NCBI RefSeq assembly: GCF_018866305.1
Contig: NZ_CP076456.1
Coordinates: 2,914,001-2,978,000 of the forward strand
Direction of reading: 5' to 3'
DNA from: Arthrobacter sunyaminii
GTDB taxonomy: Bacteria > Actinomycetota > Actinomycetes > Actinomycetales > Micrococcaceae
DNA: 64,000 bases
This document shows, in pieces, positions 48,380-58,051 of this stretch. The position numbers and the translations under genes are program-made. The notes beneath the pieces are model-generated. The model was not told the DNA's origin. It saw nothing but the letters and a program-made list of their open reading frames with translations, and did no database searches. Position 1 is the stretch's first letter, and each line of letters starts with the position of its first letter.

Positions 48380-49588
48380 CTATTCCCGGCATACTGCCAG
48401 TTTCAGTTCCTCCGCAAGATTCCCCAACGGTTTTACAATAACGTCCTCAAGCCCCAGCCAATCTGCCATCATACGTAGTTCCGCGGCAAGCTCAACGGCA
48501 GTGTGGGCCGGTGCGTCCGGTTCCCGGTGGGCAGCCTGCACCAGCAGGACCCTTCTCTCCCGGTCCGCCTTCAGATCTACCCGGGCCGCGATTTGCTCTC
48601 CCAGCAGGAACGGCAGCACATAGTAGCCGTACCGGCGCTTGGGCAGCGGGGTGTAGATCTCCAGCCGGTAGCGGAAGCCAAAGAGGGCCTCGAGGCGTTT
48701 CCGTTCAAACACCAGGGAATCGAAGGGACTCAGGAGGGCACGGGCCGCGGAGCGGCGCGGAATGACGGTGTCTGCATGCAGGTAGGCCGGCGTGTTCCAG
48801 CCCGCCACCTGCACCGGGCGCAGTGTCCCGGAACGGACAAGGTCAGCGACGGCGGTGGCGGTGTCGCGCTGCGGAAGCCGGAAATAATCGGCGAAACAGC
48901 GCACGGAGCCCACGCCGTGCGCCTGGGCCGCGAGCTCGGTCAGACGCAGCACCGCTTCCTGCGGATCGGAGGCTTCCAGCGCAGCTTCTCCTGCGGGATG
49001 CACGCAGGCCGTTGGAGCGTACTGCCGCTCGAACTGCTGCGTACGCCCGGCAGAACTGATGGTTCCGGCCGCGAAAAGGTCCTCCAGCACCCGCTTGGAA
49101 GCGCTCCAGTTCCAGCCCCAGTTGCCGGAGTCCTTGGCTTTCCCTCCGTCGAGCCTGAGTGCAATCTCCCTGGAGGTCAAAGGCGGACCGCCGTCGAGGA
49201 CCGCCATAATTTCTTCGCTGAGCCTGTTCCGAACCTCGGCGGGAAGAGAGTGCGCCGTCATCCAAACGCGCCGCTGGACCGCCCGCAGATCCGCGAAAAG
49301 TTCGGGGCGGATATAGCTGGCCTCGTGGGCCCAATACTCCACCATCCGTCGCGGGGCCCGGGAGGCCAGTCTGTCGGGGATGGCGGTGTCATAGGGACCA
49401 AGCCGTGAGAAAAGGGGTAGATAGTGGCTTCGGGAAAGGACGTTCACAGAGTCGATCTGCAGCAGCTGCAGCCTCTGCAGCGTCCGCTCAACCGATCTGC
49501 CGGCAGGGTTTTCCGGCCGCCGCCTGACCAGCCCCTGCGCCCCAAGCGCTGCCAGCCGCGCCTGCCTGAGCGTGAGGGTGGTTTTCAT
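48380..49588 (-). CDS. YcaQ-family winged-helix DNA glycosylase (HTH_42)
   Basis: 402 residues from the ATG at 49586-49588. The start TLTLRQARLAALGAQGL, then LQLLQIDSVNVLSRSHYLPL with the QIDSVN motif shown to be catalytic in AlkZ/YcaQ DNA glycosylases, places it in that family. Later FDSLVFERKRLEALFGFRYR and YGYYVLPFLLGEQI are conserved. YcaQ unhooks interstrand DNA cross-links; other members remove bulky alkyl adducts. The frame upstream to 49660 is open but lacks the domain. It is downstream of hpf on the same strand. Confidence 0.88.
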   Translation of the reverse strand: MKTTLTLRQARLAALGAQGLVRRRPENPAGRSVERTLQRLQLLQIDSVNVLSRSHYLPLFSRLGPYDTAIPDRLASRAPRRMVEYWAHEASYIRPELFADLRAVQRRVWMTAHSLPAEVRNRLSEEIMAVLDGGPPLTSREIALRLDGGKAKDSGNWGWNWSASKRVLEDLFAAGTISSAGRTQQFERQYAPTACVHPAGEAALEASDPQEAVLRLTELAAQAHGVGSVRCFADYFRLPQRDTATAVADLVRSGTLRPVQVAGWNTPAYLHADTVIPRRSAARALLSPFDSLVFERKRLEALFGFRYRLEIYTPLPKRRYGYYVLPFLLGEQIAARVDLKADRERRVLLVQAAHREPDAPAHTAVELAAELRMMADWLGLEDVIVKPLGNLAEELKLAVCRE

Positions 49589-49700
49589 ACGCCCCATCCT
49601 AGGTCCATGGCGGAAACCTGCTGCCGGCAGCAAAAGACCCCCGGGCCGGTGGACCGTCAAAACGTCCAGCTGCTCCGGAGGCCTTTTGCTGCATTACGGT

Positions 49701-49725
49701 GGTGAGCGCCTGTCAGGCGCTCACC
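49701..49725 (-). terminator. Hairpin terminator of hpf
   Basis: 12-bp perfect inverted repeat with a 1-base centre (49701-49712, 49714-49725), only 3 bases after the hpf stop. No T-run follows on the minus strand, so it may protect the mRNA end rather than stop transcription. Confidence 0.5.
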
Positions 49726-49728
49726 GCG

Positions 49729-50457
49729 TCAGGCGGTCTTGGCGGACCCGGCAGACGCGCGGTAAGGCCGAATTTCTTCCTTGATGTCCTCAGCGCCCTC
49801 CGCGCACCGGGAATCGAGCGTAATCACGCCGTAGGTCCAGCCGCGGCGCCGGTACACGACCGAAGGTGCTCCGGTGGCGGAATCCACGAAGAGATAGAAA
49901 TCGTGGCCGACCAGCTCCATGTTGTCCACGGCATCGTCAAGGCTCATGGGGGCACCCGGGAAAACCTTGCGCCGGATCAATACAGGGCAGTCATCCGCGG
50001 CTTCCGCGGCATCGTTCTCTTCGGTCACGGCATCGGCCGAAGCTTCAGCCTCAGCGGCGGTTTTTTCCAGCTGAACATGGAGCGGTTCGCTGGTGCTGAC
50101 CGTGTCCAGGTCTGCGGTAGCAATCCGTACTGCTACCGGGGTATGGCGGCCATGATGGACCTTGCGGCGGTCGCTGGCCCTGCGCAGGCGTTCAAGGAGC
50201 TTGGCATAGGCAAGGTCAAAGGCTGCGAATTTGTCCCCGGAGGTGGCTTCGGCCCGTACCACGGGTCCCCGGCCCACAACGGTCAATTCCACGGTGAGAG
50301 AGCTGTCGGCCTCACGGACGTTGGGCTGCTTGGTAACGCGCGCATCAACACGCTGGACCTTGTTCGCCAGGTTTTCCACCTTGGCGATTCGTTCTTCGGC
50401 ATACTCCCGGAACCGGTCGGATACTGCAACGTTGCGTCCGCTGATCATGAATTCCAT
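49729..50457 (-). CDS. hpf: Ribosome hibernation-promoting factor, long form
   Basis: 242 residues. The N-terminal RaiA/HPF domain (about 1-105) starts MEFMISGRNVAVSDRFREYA and has RRASDRRKVHHGRHTP; after an acidic linker the C-terminal domain (about 175-235) has VLIRRKVFPGAPMSLDDAVD, NMELVGHDFYLFVDSATGAP and VVYRRRGWTYGVI. Long HPF dimerises 70S ribosomes into inactive 100S particles in stationary phase. The ATG at 50455-50457 follows GGAGGG; the open frame upstream to 50562 has no coding likeness. Confidence 0.96.
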   Translation of the reverse strand: MEFMISGRNVAVSDRFREYAEERIAKVENLANKVQRVDARVTKQPNVREADSSLTVELTVVGRGPVVRAEATSGDKFAAFDLAYAKLLERLRRASDRRKVHHGRHTPVAVRIATADLDTVSTSEPLHVQLEKTAAEAEASADAVTEENDAAEAADDCPVLIRRKVFPGAPMSLDDAVDNMELVGHDFYLFVDSATGAPSVVYRRRGWTYGVITLDSRCAEGAEDIKEEIRPYRASAGSAKTA

Positions 50458-50585
50458 GGTGCCCTCCAATAGATTTCGGTGACACAGCAACGGCCGCTGC
50501 CAAAACCCTTGCGACCGCTGCCGCAGGACAGCTCCGCTTCTTGAAGCTGTCCATACCAACACGTTAGATCACTGCCGGACGTTAT

Positions 50586-51539
50586 TCACCTCCGGACATT
50601 CCGATTACCTAAGACGCCGGAAACTGGATTAGGATCCTCCCTTGTGTTAGATGCGTCATATGAGGGTGGTGTGGTTGCAGCCAGTACAACAGCGCCCTCA
50701 ACCCGCGCTCCAGCAGCCCTTAGCGCACGAGTGGCTTCCGCTATGGTTGCCCCGGTAGTCAGGACGTCATCAACTACCAGGCATCGTGTTCCGGCCAGCG
50801 ACCCCTTCTCCCCGGCCGTCATAGTCCCGTAAACATTTCTGCGGCGCCCGCTGCGTCCCAGTGTCTTTTGGCTTCGCACCCCGCCGGCAGCCGCAGCCGG
50901 GGCGGAGGGACGCACAAGGTCCCGTGGACGCCGTCCTCTGAATCTGACCAAAGGTTCCAGGGCTGTTCCGGCCGGCAGGAGACTCTTGGATTGGAGAGTG
51001 GAGAGGAGCATGCCAAGCGGGTTGTAGCCCCGCCGGCGGCGCGCACGCCCCGTTGCGGGGACCGGGACCAGGACGATCTCGGTGTTATCACCGCCCGTCA
51101 GGCCACCGACGTCGGCCGCGGCCTGATGCAGTGCACCGGCGAGCATCGGACGCAGCACATCCGCGAGATCAGTATGGCCGTGATTCTTATAGGCAAGGAG
51201 CACTCTCGCCAGGCTGCCGGCATAGCGGCCGGCAGCGGTGACGGGCAGCGGCGCCGGCTCATCGGCCTCCAACCCCTGGGCGCTGTCCGCCGAGTTTTCC
51301 CTGCCGGGCAGCAGTTCCGCTGCGTCCTGTGCATAGTAGGGGCGCGTTCCGCTGCGCCGGACCACGCGGCGGCAGCCGGGGCAGAGTGAACAATCCGCGG
51401 TTTCGCAGACCACGCAGGACGTTGGCAGGAGCACCGCCAGCAGGTCTGCCCACGCGGCTCCAACCGAGGCTGCCCATGGTTGAAGCCGCCACCGGTCAGC
51501 ACGGCGGGCCAGGTCCGAAAAGCAGGAAAACACGCTCAT
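50586..51539 (-). CDS. comF: ComF family phosphoribosyltransferase-like protein
   Basis: 317 residues from the ATG at 51537-51539. The N-terminus has four clustered cysteines (CVVCETADCSLCPGC), a zinc finger typical of ComF. The C-terminal PRTase fold has RRRRGYNPLGMLLS and the PRPP loop CLVVDDVLTTGATIAEA. ComF is needed for natural DNA uptake in many bacteria, and related GntX-like proteins serve other roles. It lies 91 bases after lpqB's stop. A TTATCCACT-N9-TTTCGC box occupies that gap 36 bases before the start, the same composite found upstream of cpaB. Confidence 0.93.
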   Translation of the reverse strand: MSVFSCFSDLARRADRWRLQPWAASVGAAWADLLAVLLPTSCVVCETADCSLCPGCRRVVRRSGTRPYYAQDAAELLPGRENSADSAQGLEADEPAPLPVTAAGRYAGSLARVLLAYKNHGHTDLADVLRPMLAGALHQAAADVGGLTGGDNTEIVLVPVPATGRARRRRGYNPLGMLLSTLQSKSLLPAGTALEPLVRFRGRRPRDLVRPSAPAAAAGGVRSQKTLGRSGRRRNVYGTMTAGEKGSLAGTRCLVVDDVLTTGATIAEATRALRAAGARVEGAVVLAATTPPSYDASNTREDPNPVSGVLGNRNVRR

Positions 51540-51575
51540 CCGCCCAGCATCCGCCTGGATCTGCGCCGAAGCTGG

Positions 51576-51599
51576 GCGAAACGGCCCGGCAGTGGATAA
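51576..51599 (-). promoter_or_regulatory. TTATCCACT-N9-TTTCGC box upstream of comF
   Basis: On the minus strand TTATCCACT (51591-51599), nine bases, then TTTCGC (51576-51581). It is in the 91-base gap between lpqB and comF. Base for base it shares GCTTATCCAC with the tadA upstream box. Confidence 0.45.
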
Positions 51600-51630
51600 G
51601 CGGCGCGGGCGCCGGCCTGTGCAGGAGCGC

Positions 51631-53391
51631 CTACCCCGGGAACGCCGGGTCCAGCAGCCCCTCCCCCACCTCGTACCAGCTGTTACCCATGCGTTTGTAC
51701 ATTGCAGCTTGGGTTTGTACGTAGATTTCCTGCTCACCCTTGCCGACGCTCAGACCGGTAATCCCGGTCAGACCGGCCAGAGGCTCGGGATCGGCACCGA
51801 GCCTGAGGATCAGCGGAGTCACCTGGCCTTCGGCAGAGGTCTTCAGGACTGCAATGGCATCCTCGGAGACCCACTTGGCGCGGTCCACCGGCTGTGTTGC
51901 CGGAATTCCCGAACCTGACTCGGTGGTAACAGCGAGTTCCAGCGGAGTCGTGAGAGTTTTCGGAACCCCTCCCGCATCCCGAACAACGCCGGCCACCAGG
52001 ACGTGGCTGCTGCCGCCGGAGTTCGTGACCAGCAGCGCGCGTGCACCGTCGCGTGAGATCCGAAGCTCGGAAATGGTTGCCTCATCCAGCCACGGAACGG
52101 ACAGCGTCAGGATTTGGTCGGCGTCGCCGCCCGGCGGCAGGGCCAGGATTCGAGCGGCCGTTCCGGTGTTCGAGGCAGTCCAGGTCCACTTTTCAGGATC
52201 AATACTGGGCGCGGTCAGGGACGCGCCGTCGGCCGCTTTTCGCACCTCCTGATTGGGCCCCGTCAGGAACAACGAGGTCCGGTCCGCGTTGAGGAACGCA
52301 ATGGTGGCCAGGTCCAATGACAGGGCCGGATCCCGGGGACCGTACTCCGCCACGCTCGGGATGCCCTCGATGGCCTGTGGTTCCACTCCCTTGAAGTAGG
52401 CCAGTTCGTTCTGGTAAACGGCTATCTGTGTGCTTCCCGCTTCGGGGTCCGCCACGGCCTCCACCAGGGCGCCGCTTTCCTTGCCGAGATCCACATCCCG
52501 CTGGTTGACGGTCATGCTGACAGTATTCACGTTGTTGAGGTGGGTCAGGTTCTGCTGCAGCTGCAGGGCCATCTGCTGCCGGTTCAGGTCGCTGGAATCC
52601 TGCAGGACGTCCGCGGAAAGATCCACGGTGGCCACCCCGGAGACCACCGGCACGGCATCCCGGGCAAGCGCGGTGCCCGCCGGGAATGCGCTGCTTACGG
52701 CCCCCTGAAGGTAGGGAGCCGGGCCCTCGAGCATTGCTTTGACCACATTGGCGGCGATTCCGGATTTCTGCACGAACCAGCGCGTGTCCGGCACCCAGAA
52801 CTCAAAGTTGCTCGAATAGAAGTACAGGTTGTGGGAAAGGAACAGCCAGGAAAAATTGACTTCGGACATCATGATGCCGTGCGGAATGGCGCTGATGCGC
52901 CATTGCCCGTCCACCTGCTCCATGGAGGCGGAGAGGGTTTCCGTGGTGCCTGATGCCTTGTCGGTGCGGATTCCGCGGGCATCGAGGGCGCCCACCACTT
53001 CGAGCTGAATGGAGTAGGTGTTGCCGTCCCGCGCCGCCACAATGTTGGGATCCGCGCCGTAGATCAGCACACGGTCGGTGGGGTTCCAGGTGTCGGCGAG
53101 GCTGTCGGTGAGGAACTCGCGGGCAACACTGTAGTCGTCTGCGGCCCCCGTTCCCGCAGTGATGAAGCCCTGCAGGATTTCTTCCGGCGTTTCTCCCCCG
53201 TCTTGGCCGGGGCCGCGCGGAGCCACGGCAAAGGTGTCTACCAGCGAACTGCCGTCACTGTCCGCAGAGGCTGTTCCCACCGGGCCTGTGGTGGGAATGG
53301 ACGAGCATCCGGACAGCACAGCCAGTACCAGTGCTGCCATCAGGATCAGGCGTGCGAACGGCCGCTGGCGGGCCGGACTGTTACCCTTCAT
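51631..53391 (-). CDS. lpqB: Lipoprotein LpqB (MtrAB accessory)
   Basis: 586 residues. A signal peptide with lipobox LAVLSGC (Cys29) will be lipid-modified. A GerMN domain and a beta-propeller-like C-terminal LpqB domain follow (about 200-310; 330-580). In mycobacteria LpqB binds the MtrB sensor and alters its output. It overlaps mtrB by 11 bases, giving the conserved order mtrA-mtrB-lpqB, then comF. Confidence 0.96.
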   Translation of the reverse strand: MKGNSPARQRPFARLILMAALVLAVLSGCSSIPTTGPVGTASADSDGSSLVDTFAVAPRGPGQDGGETPEEILQGFITAGTGAADDYSVAREFLTDSLADTWNPTDRVLIYGADPNIVAARDGNTYSIQLEVVGALDARGIRTDKASGTTETLSASMEQVDGQWRISAIPHGIMMSEVNFSWLFLSHNLYFYSSNFEFWVPDTRWFVQKSGIAANVVKAMLEGPAPYLQGAVSSAFPAGTALARDAVPVVSGVATVDLSADVLQDSSDLNRQQMALQLQQNLTHLNNVNTVSMTVNQRDVDLGKESGALVEAVADPEAGSTQIAVYQNELAYFKGVEPQAIEGIPSVAEYGPRDPALSLDLATIAFLNADRTSLFLTGPNQEVRKAADGASLTAPSIDPEKWTWTASNTGTAARILALPPGGDADQILTLSVPWLDEATISELRISRDGARALLVTNSGGSSHVLVAGVVRDAGGVPKTLTTPLELAVTTESGSGIPATQPVDRAKWVSEDAIAVLKTSAEGQVTPLILRLGADPEPLAGLTGITGLSVGKGEQEIYVQTQAAMYKRMGNSWYEVGEGLLDPAFPG

Positions 53392-55120
53392 CGTTCATCT
53401 CCTGTGTGACAGGTGCAGGTGCGGCCAGTGCCCTGGTCCCGGAGGCGCCGTCGTACGGCGACAGCGGCACCGGGAAATCGGAGAACGGAACTCCGTGCCG
53501 GCGGGGCAGCGTGAGACGGAAACAGGCTCCGTCTCCGGGTCGCCCCCATGCTTGAAGCAGGCCGCCGTGCAGCAGCGCGTCCTCGACGGCGATGGAGAGG
53601 CCAAGTCCGCTGCCGCCCGTGGTCCGGGCGCGGGCCGGATCGGCACGCCAGAAACGGTCGAACACCCGGGAGGCTTCGTCGTCGGTCATGCCAATGCCGT
53701 GGTCGCGGACGGCAACCGCGACGGCGTCAACGTTGGAGCCGATGGCAATCTCGATGGGCTGCCCCTCGCCGTGTTCCAGGGCATTGACCACCAGGTTGCG
53801 GATGATCCGCTCGATCCGCCGCGGATCAGCGTCCACCATGCAGCTGACTTCCTTCGAGACCACGGTGATTTCGGACCCGATGTTCAGGGCCAGCGGTTCC
53901 GTGGCGTCGATGACGTCGCGCACCACGGTGAAAATGTCGGTGGGTTCCAGATCCGGTGACGCGGCACCGGCGTCGAACCGGGAAATCTCCAGCAGGTCCG
54001 CCAGCAGCGCCTGGAAGCGCTCGACCTGGTGGTAAAGCAGTTCTGTGGACCGTTTGCTGATCGGATCGAAGCCGTCCCGCGCGTCGTAGAGCACTTCGGC
54101 AGCCATCCGCACCGTGGTCAGCGGGGTGCGCAGTTCGTGGGAAACATCGGAAACGAAGACCTGCTGCATGCGTGAGAGCTGGGCCAGCTGGGTGATCTGG
54201 TCCTGGAGGGTGGCGGCCATGCGGTTGAAGGACGCAGCCAAACGCGCCACGTCATCCTCGCCCTTGACCACCATGCGTTCCTGCAGCTCACCGTTTGCCA
54301 GTTTCTCAGACACCGCCGCGGCGTCACCGACGGCGCCCACACCGGCCTTGGTGACCAGCCATGCGATGGTTCCGATGATGACCATGAGCAGCCCGCCGGC
54401 GATCCACATGATGCGGTGGATGTCATCGAGAGTGTGCTGCATGGACGACAGATCGTAAATCAGGTAGAGCGCGTACTCGGCGCTGTCCGGCGGCAGCGTG
54501 ACCTTGGTGCCAAAAGCCAGGCCGGGCTCCCCATGGGAGAGCGCGAGCGGGGACCAGTGGATGGTGTCCAGGTCCTCGTTGACGTTGATGCTGCTCACGG
54601 ACTCGCTCAAGGCCAGCGGAATGCTGCCGGCGGTGATGCCTTCTCCGAGCGTTTGGGAGACGAACAGGTTCTGTTCCTGGTCCGGCAGGGGCGTGAGAAG
54701 GTACAGCCGCCGTGCATCGGCGCCCTGCCCTTCCAGCAGCGACAGGGTGTTCGAGACGAGCCGTTCAGTGCCTTCACGGTCAGTTGCCGCGGTGGTCCGG
54801 AAGTTTTCCTTCGCCGAAATCAGTCCGGCTGTGGCTTCGGACTGGAACTGGTTTTGCCGCTCTTCATAGAGCGCGCCGGCAATCTGGTGGGAAAGGAAAG
54901 CACCCACGCCGCCGCAGGCAAGGGTCACCAGCAGCAGCGTGGAGACCACGGTCTTGAACAGCATGGAACGCCGCCAGAGGCGGGCAACCCGGTGGAACGT
55001 CGCTTTTCGCAAACCGTTGCGGAGACGCCGAAGCGTCCGCAGTACCACCGGCAGGATGTCATGTTTTAGGACCGCAGTCCGTGAGCGCCTAGCTCTGACC
55101 GGCTTTGTAACCGACACCAC
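53381..55120 (-). CDS. mtrB: Sensor histidine kinase MtrB
   Basis: 579 residues. TM1 (about 52-75), an extracytoplasmic sensor (75-235), TM2 (about 240-262), a HAMP domain, HisKA with VSDVSHELRTPLTTVRMAAE and a HATPase domain with NLVVNALEHGEGQPI, DHGIGM and TGGSGLGLS. It controls envelope and division genes through MtrA. The chosen GTG start overlaps mtrA by 32 bases, and a later start is possible. Its C-terminal 60 residues are Pro/Ala-rich. Confidence 0.95.
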   Translation of the reverse strand: MVSVTKPVRARRSRTAVLKHDILPVVLRTLRRLRNGLRKATFHRVARLWRRSMLFKTVVSTLLLVTLACGGVGAFLSHQIAGALYEERQNQFQSEATAGLISAKENFRTTAATDREGTERLVSNTLSLLEGQGADARRLYLLTPLPDQEQNLFVSQTLGEGITAGSIPLALSESVSSINVNEDLDTIHWSPLALSHGEPGLAFGTKVTLPPDSAEYALYLIYDLSSMQHTLDDIHRIMWIAGGLLMVIIGTIAWLVTKAGVGAVGDAAAVSEKLANGELQERMVVKGEDDVARLAASFNRMAATLQDQITQLAQLSRMQQVFVSDVSHELRTPLTTVRMAAEVLYDARDGFDPISKRSTELLYHQVERFQALLADLLEISRFDAGAASPDLEPTDIFTVVRDVIDATEPLALNIGSEITVVSKEVSCMVDADPRRIERIIRNLVVNALEHGEGQPIEIAIGSNVDAVAVAVRDHGIGMTDDEASRVFDRFWRADPARARTTGGSGLGLSIAVEDALLHGGLLQAWGRPGDGACFRLTLPRRHGVPFSDFPVPLSPYDGASGTRALAAPAPVTQEMNDEG

Positions 55121-55766
55121 GCACCGTCAGAACTATCTCGGGTGCTTCGGGGTCGCGCTCGATCTTGGAACGAAGCCGCTGCACATGGACGTTGACCAGC
55201 CGGGTATCCGCGGCATGGCGGTAACCCCACACCTGTTCCAGCAGCATTTCACGGGTGAAAACCTGCCAGGGTTTCCGGGCCAGGGCCACCAGGAGGTCAA
55301 ATTCCAGCGGGGTCAGCGAAATGATGTCGGTGCCGCGCGTCACTACGTGTCCGGCGACGTCGATGGTGACTTCTCCGATGCTGAGCGTTTCAGGGGACTT
55401 CGTGTCGCCGGGACGCAGGCGGGCACGCACGCGGGCCACGAGCTCTGCCGGCTTGAACGGCTTCGGCACGTAGTCGTCCGCGCCCGATTCCAGGCCGCGC
55501 ACAACATCGGACGTGTCAGACTTCGCAGTCAGCATGACAATGGGAACATCGGATTCACCGCGGATTTGGCGGCACACCTCGATGCCGTCAATGCCGGGCA
55601 GCATGAGGTCCAGCAGGACCAGATCCGGCTTGGAACTGCGGAAGACCTCTAGAGCCTTCGAGCCGTCCGCGCAGAAGACAGGCTCAAACCCGTCGTTGCG
55701 GAGCACAATGCCAATCATCTCGGCCAGTGCTTCGTCGTCATCCACGACCAGAATGCGTGCCTTCAT
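55089..55766 (-). CDS. mtrA: Response regulator MtrA
   Basis: 225-residue OmpR-family regulator. Receiver domain with phospho-Asp53 in LVLLDLMLPGID, KPFKPAELVARVRARL, and a C-terminal winged-helix domain with LTPLEFDLLVALARKPWQVF and RLVNVHVQRLRSKIE. In actinobacteria MtrA governs division, wall hydrolase and osmotic genes. It is first in the mtrA-mtrB-lpqB operon and divergent from the DUF58/MoxR operon across 261 bases, which could be a shared control region. No textbook MtrA box was found by eye. Confidence 0.97.
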   Translation of the reverse strand: MKARILVVDDDEALAEMIGIVLRNDGFEPVFCADGSKALEVFRSSKPDLVLLDLMLPGIDGIEVCRQIRGESDVPIVMLTAKSDTSDVVRGLESGADDYVPKPFKPAELVARVRARLRPGDTKSPETLSIGEVTIDVAGHVVTRGTDIISLTPLEFDLLVALARKPWQVFTREMLLEQVWGYRHAADTRLVNVHVQRLRSKIERDPEAPEIVLTVRGVGYKAGQS

Positions 55767-56027
55767 ATCTCCCTGTCCCCGGATGACTTCTCACACCGGT
55801 CCATCGTTGCGGTGCCGGACGAATTTCCGGCTGCCCGGTGCCTGCACCGCGCTTCAGCCCGCTGTCCGGAAAAGGTGGTTCCCCGGGTGCGTCCCGGGAC
55901 ACCGCGACAGCTGGCAATATCCCTATCATCCTAAGGGACGGAGTTTCCGGCTATTTCTACAGGGGCTGTCCGGACTGCTCTGGAACTATGGTGGGATAAG
56001 GCCAAACAACTCTTTTGGGGGGACACC

Positions 56028-57371
56028 TTGGGTCAGGACAATCACAGCGGCGGAGATCCGCGGGAGCAAAATGACGACGGCGGGATCCCCGGCATCCCGC
56101 CGGCGCCGCGTCCGGGCGGCTCCCCGGAATGGCAGCCGCCGCAGTGGAACCAGCCCCCGCAGCCGCAAAACCCGTGGAACCAGCCCCCGCAGCAGAACCA
56201 GTGGAACCAGCCGGGCACACAGTGGAACCAGCCCGGCGGCTTCCCGCCCCACCAGCCCAACCAGCCCTGGGGGTTCCCCGGCGCCCTGCCGCAGGGCGGC
56301 TGGACGCCTCCGCCCAAACCCGGCATCATTCCGCTGCGGCCCCTCGGCCTGGGCGAGCTTTTGGACGGTGCTTTCCAGGCCTGCCGGAAGAACCCTGCCG
56401 CAACGTTCGGAACGGCACTGCTGATCCAGGCCGTCATCTCACTGCTGACGTACCTGTTTATCGGCAGCCTTGTGCCCGATGCCTTGTTCAGTCCGGACTT
56501 CGACGACACCGACTTTGAGTCCGTCGAGTCGAACGCTGCCTGGTCCGTGACCGGTTTGTCCCTTTTGGGTGTTATCTCCGTAGTGGGAGTCCTGCTGTTG
56601 CAGGGAGTGCTGGTGGTGCCCCTCGCGCGGTCCATCCTGAATCTCAAGACCGGCTTCGCGCAAACGTGGAGGCTTTGCCGCTCCCGGCTGCTTGCGCTGG
56701 CAGGAATGGGGCTGCTGCTGACCGTGGCCTTCGTTATCGGGCTCGCGGTTTTCGGTGTGCTGGTGGGACTGCTGGTAAGTGTCCTCGGCGCAGCGGGCGT
56801 TCCTGTCCTGATTCTGGGCTTCCTGGCCCTGATCGCCGTGTTCGTCTGGCTGGGGGTCAAGCTGGCCTTTGCTCCGGCGGCACTGGTCCTGGAACCCGCG
56901 GGGATCTTCGCGTCGCTTCGCCGTTCCTGGCAGCTGACCAACCGCAACTTCTGGCGTTCTTTCGGGATCCTTGCGCTGACTGCCATTCTGGTCTCCATCA
57001 TCTCCTCGGTCATCAGCGTTCCGGTGCTCCTCATCACCAGCCTTGCCGGAGCTTTTGGCAGCGGCTCCGGCACAGATGCCGGAACAGTGGTGGCGCTGTT
57101 TGCCTTGAATGCGGCCCTCACCACCTTCTTCAGCGCCATCGGTTACGCCTTTCAGGCCGCGGTGACTTCGCTGCTGTATGTTGATCTCCGAATTCGGCGC
57201 GAGGGCTTTGACCTCACCCTGATGAAGGAGCAGGAGATTGCCGGGGTCACCCCGGATTTGGTGCCCGGACGGCACAGCGGCAAGCCCGGTGACGGCTTCG
57301 GCGGAATAACACCGCCCGGAGCGGGACCGGCACCCTACGGCGGACCTCCCGGCACGGGCTACGGCGGATGA
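56028..57371 (+). CDS. Pro/Gln-rich polytopic membrane protein (Rv3689-like)
   Basis: 447 residues. The first 100 are disordered, rich in Pro, Gln, Asn and Trp with WNQPPQ repeats; then about seven hydrophobic segments (130-410) and a Gly/Pro-rich tail. RPLGLGELLDGAFQACRKNP is shared with the membrane-domain family to which Rv3689 belongs. The TTG start has a GGGGGG stretch 5-10 bases upstream. It is first in an operon with DUF4129, DUF4350, MoxR and DUF58 genes; the stop overlaps the next start by 4 bases. Confidence 0.85.
   Translation: MGQDNHSGGDPREQNDDGGIPGIPPAPRPGGSPEWQPPQWNQPPQPQNPWNQPPQQNQWNQPGTQWNQPGGFPPHQPNQPWGFPGALPQGGWTPPPKPGIIPLRPLGLGELLDGAFQACRKNPAATFGTALLIQAVISLLTYLFIGSLVPDALFSPDFDDTDFESVESNAAWSVTGLSLLGVISVVGVLLLQGVLVVPLARSILNLKTGFAQTWRLCRSRLLALAGMGLLLTVAFVIGLAVFGVLVGLLVSVLGAAGVPVLILGFLALIAVFVWLGVKLAFAPAALVLEPAGIFASLRRSWQLTNRNFWRSFGILALTAILVSIISSVISVPVLLITSLAGAFGSGSGTDAGTVVALFALNAALTTFFSAIGYAFQAAVTSLLYVDLRIRREGFDLTLMKEQEIAGVTPDLVPGRHSGKPGDGFGGITPPGAGPAPYGGPPGTGYGG
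56145..56233 (+). repeat. WNQP-coding degenerate repeats
   Basis: TGGAACCAGCC occurs four times (56145, 56175, 56202, 56223), the first two as longer 18-base copies. It encodes WNQPP or WNQPG in the disordered N-terminus of the membrane protein. Confidence 0.8.
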
Positions 57372-58051
57372 TGCTGCGGGCGGCGGGGCCGGTGCAGGGG
57401 TTTGGGGTGCGGGAGGTCCCGGTGCTTCCCGATGCGGATCAGGGCCGGGAATGGGCTGAGCAGGAATTGTCCCGGCCCGTGTACCAGGCCGCCGAGCCCA
57501 CCCTTCTGGAGCGTTTCTGGCGGTGGGTGGGCAACTTCTTTATCGAGCTCCTCAACGGCATTGCCGGTTTCGATCCCACCGTTGGCGTGGTTCTCCTGGC
57601 TGTCGGGGCGGCAGCGGTGCTTGCCGCAGCGGTGTTCCTGGTCCGCCCGCGGTTGAATGCGCGGCGCCGCCGGGAGGTTTTCGACTCAGGCGAAGTCCGG
57701 ATCGCAGTGGATCACCGCAGGCTCGCCGAGGAGGCAGCCGCCCGCGCTGAATGGGACACGGCGGTGACCGAACGTCTGCGTGCCATCATCCGTTCGGCCG
57801 AGGAACGTGTTGTCCTCGAGCCCCGTCCCGGCCGCACGGCTGCAGAGGCGGGACATATCCTGGCCGGGTCTTTCCCCTCAGCCTCGGACGAAATCATCTG
57901 GCTGGCCCGGCGGTTCGACGACGTCCGGTACGGCCATCTGCCGGCCACCTCCGGTGACGCGGAGCGGGCCGGCGTTCTGGATGCTTTGCTGGAACGCCTG
58001 TCTCCCGCAGTTCCCTCCCCGGCCCGTAACACGTTGGCGGTTCCACGGTGA
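57368..58051 (+). CDS. DUF4129 membrane protein
   Basis: 227 residues. The first 70 are probably extracytoplasmic (LPDADQGREWAEQELSRPVY), followed by one TM (about 73-97) and a cytoplasmic helical domain (RRRREVFDSGEVRIAVDHRR, VTERLRAIIRSAEERVVLEP). DUF4129 is commonly coded with DUF4350, MoxR and DUF58. It overlaps genes on both sides by 4 bases. Confidence 0.88.
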   Translation: MMLRAAGPVQGFGVREVPVLPDADQGREWAEQELSRPVYQAAEPTLLERFWRWVGNFFIELLNGIAGFDPTVGVVLLAVGAAAVLAAAVFLVRPRLNARRRREVFDSGEVRIAVDHRRLAEEAAARAEWDTAVTERLRAIIRSAEERVVLEPRPGRTAAEAGHILAGSFPSASDEIIWLARRFDDVRYGHLPATSGDAERAGVLDALLERLSPAVPSPARNTLAVPR

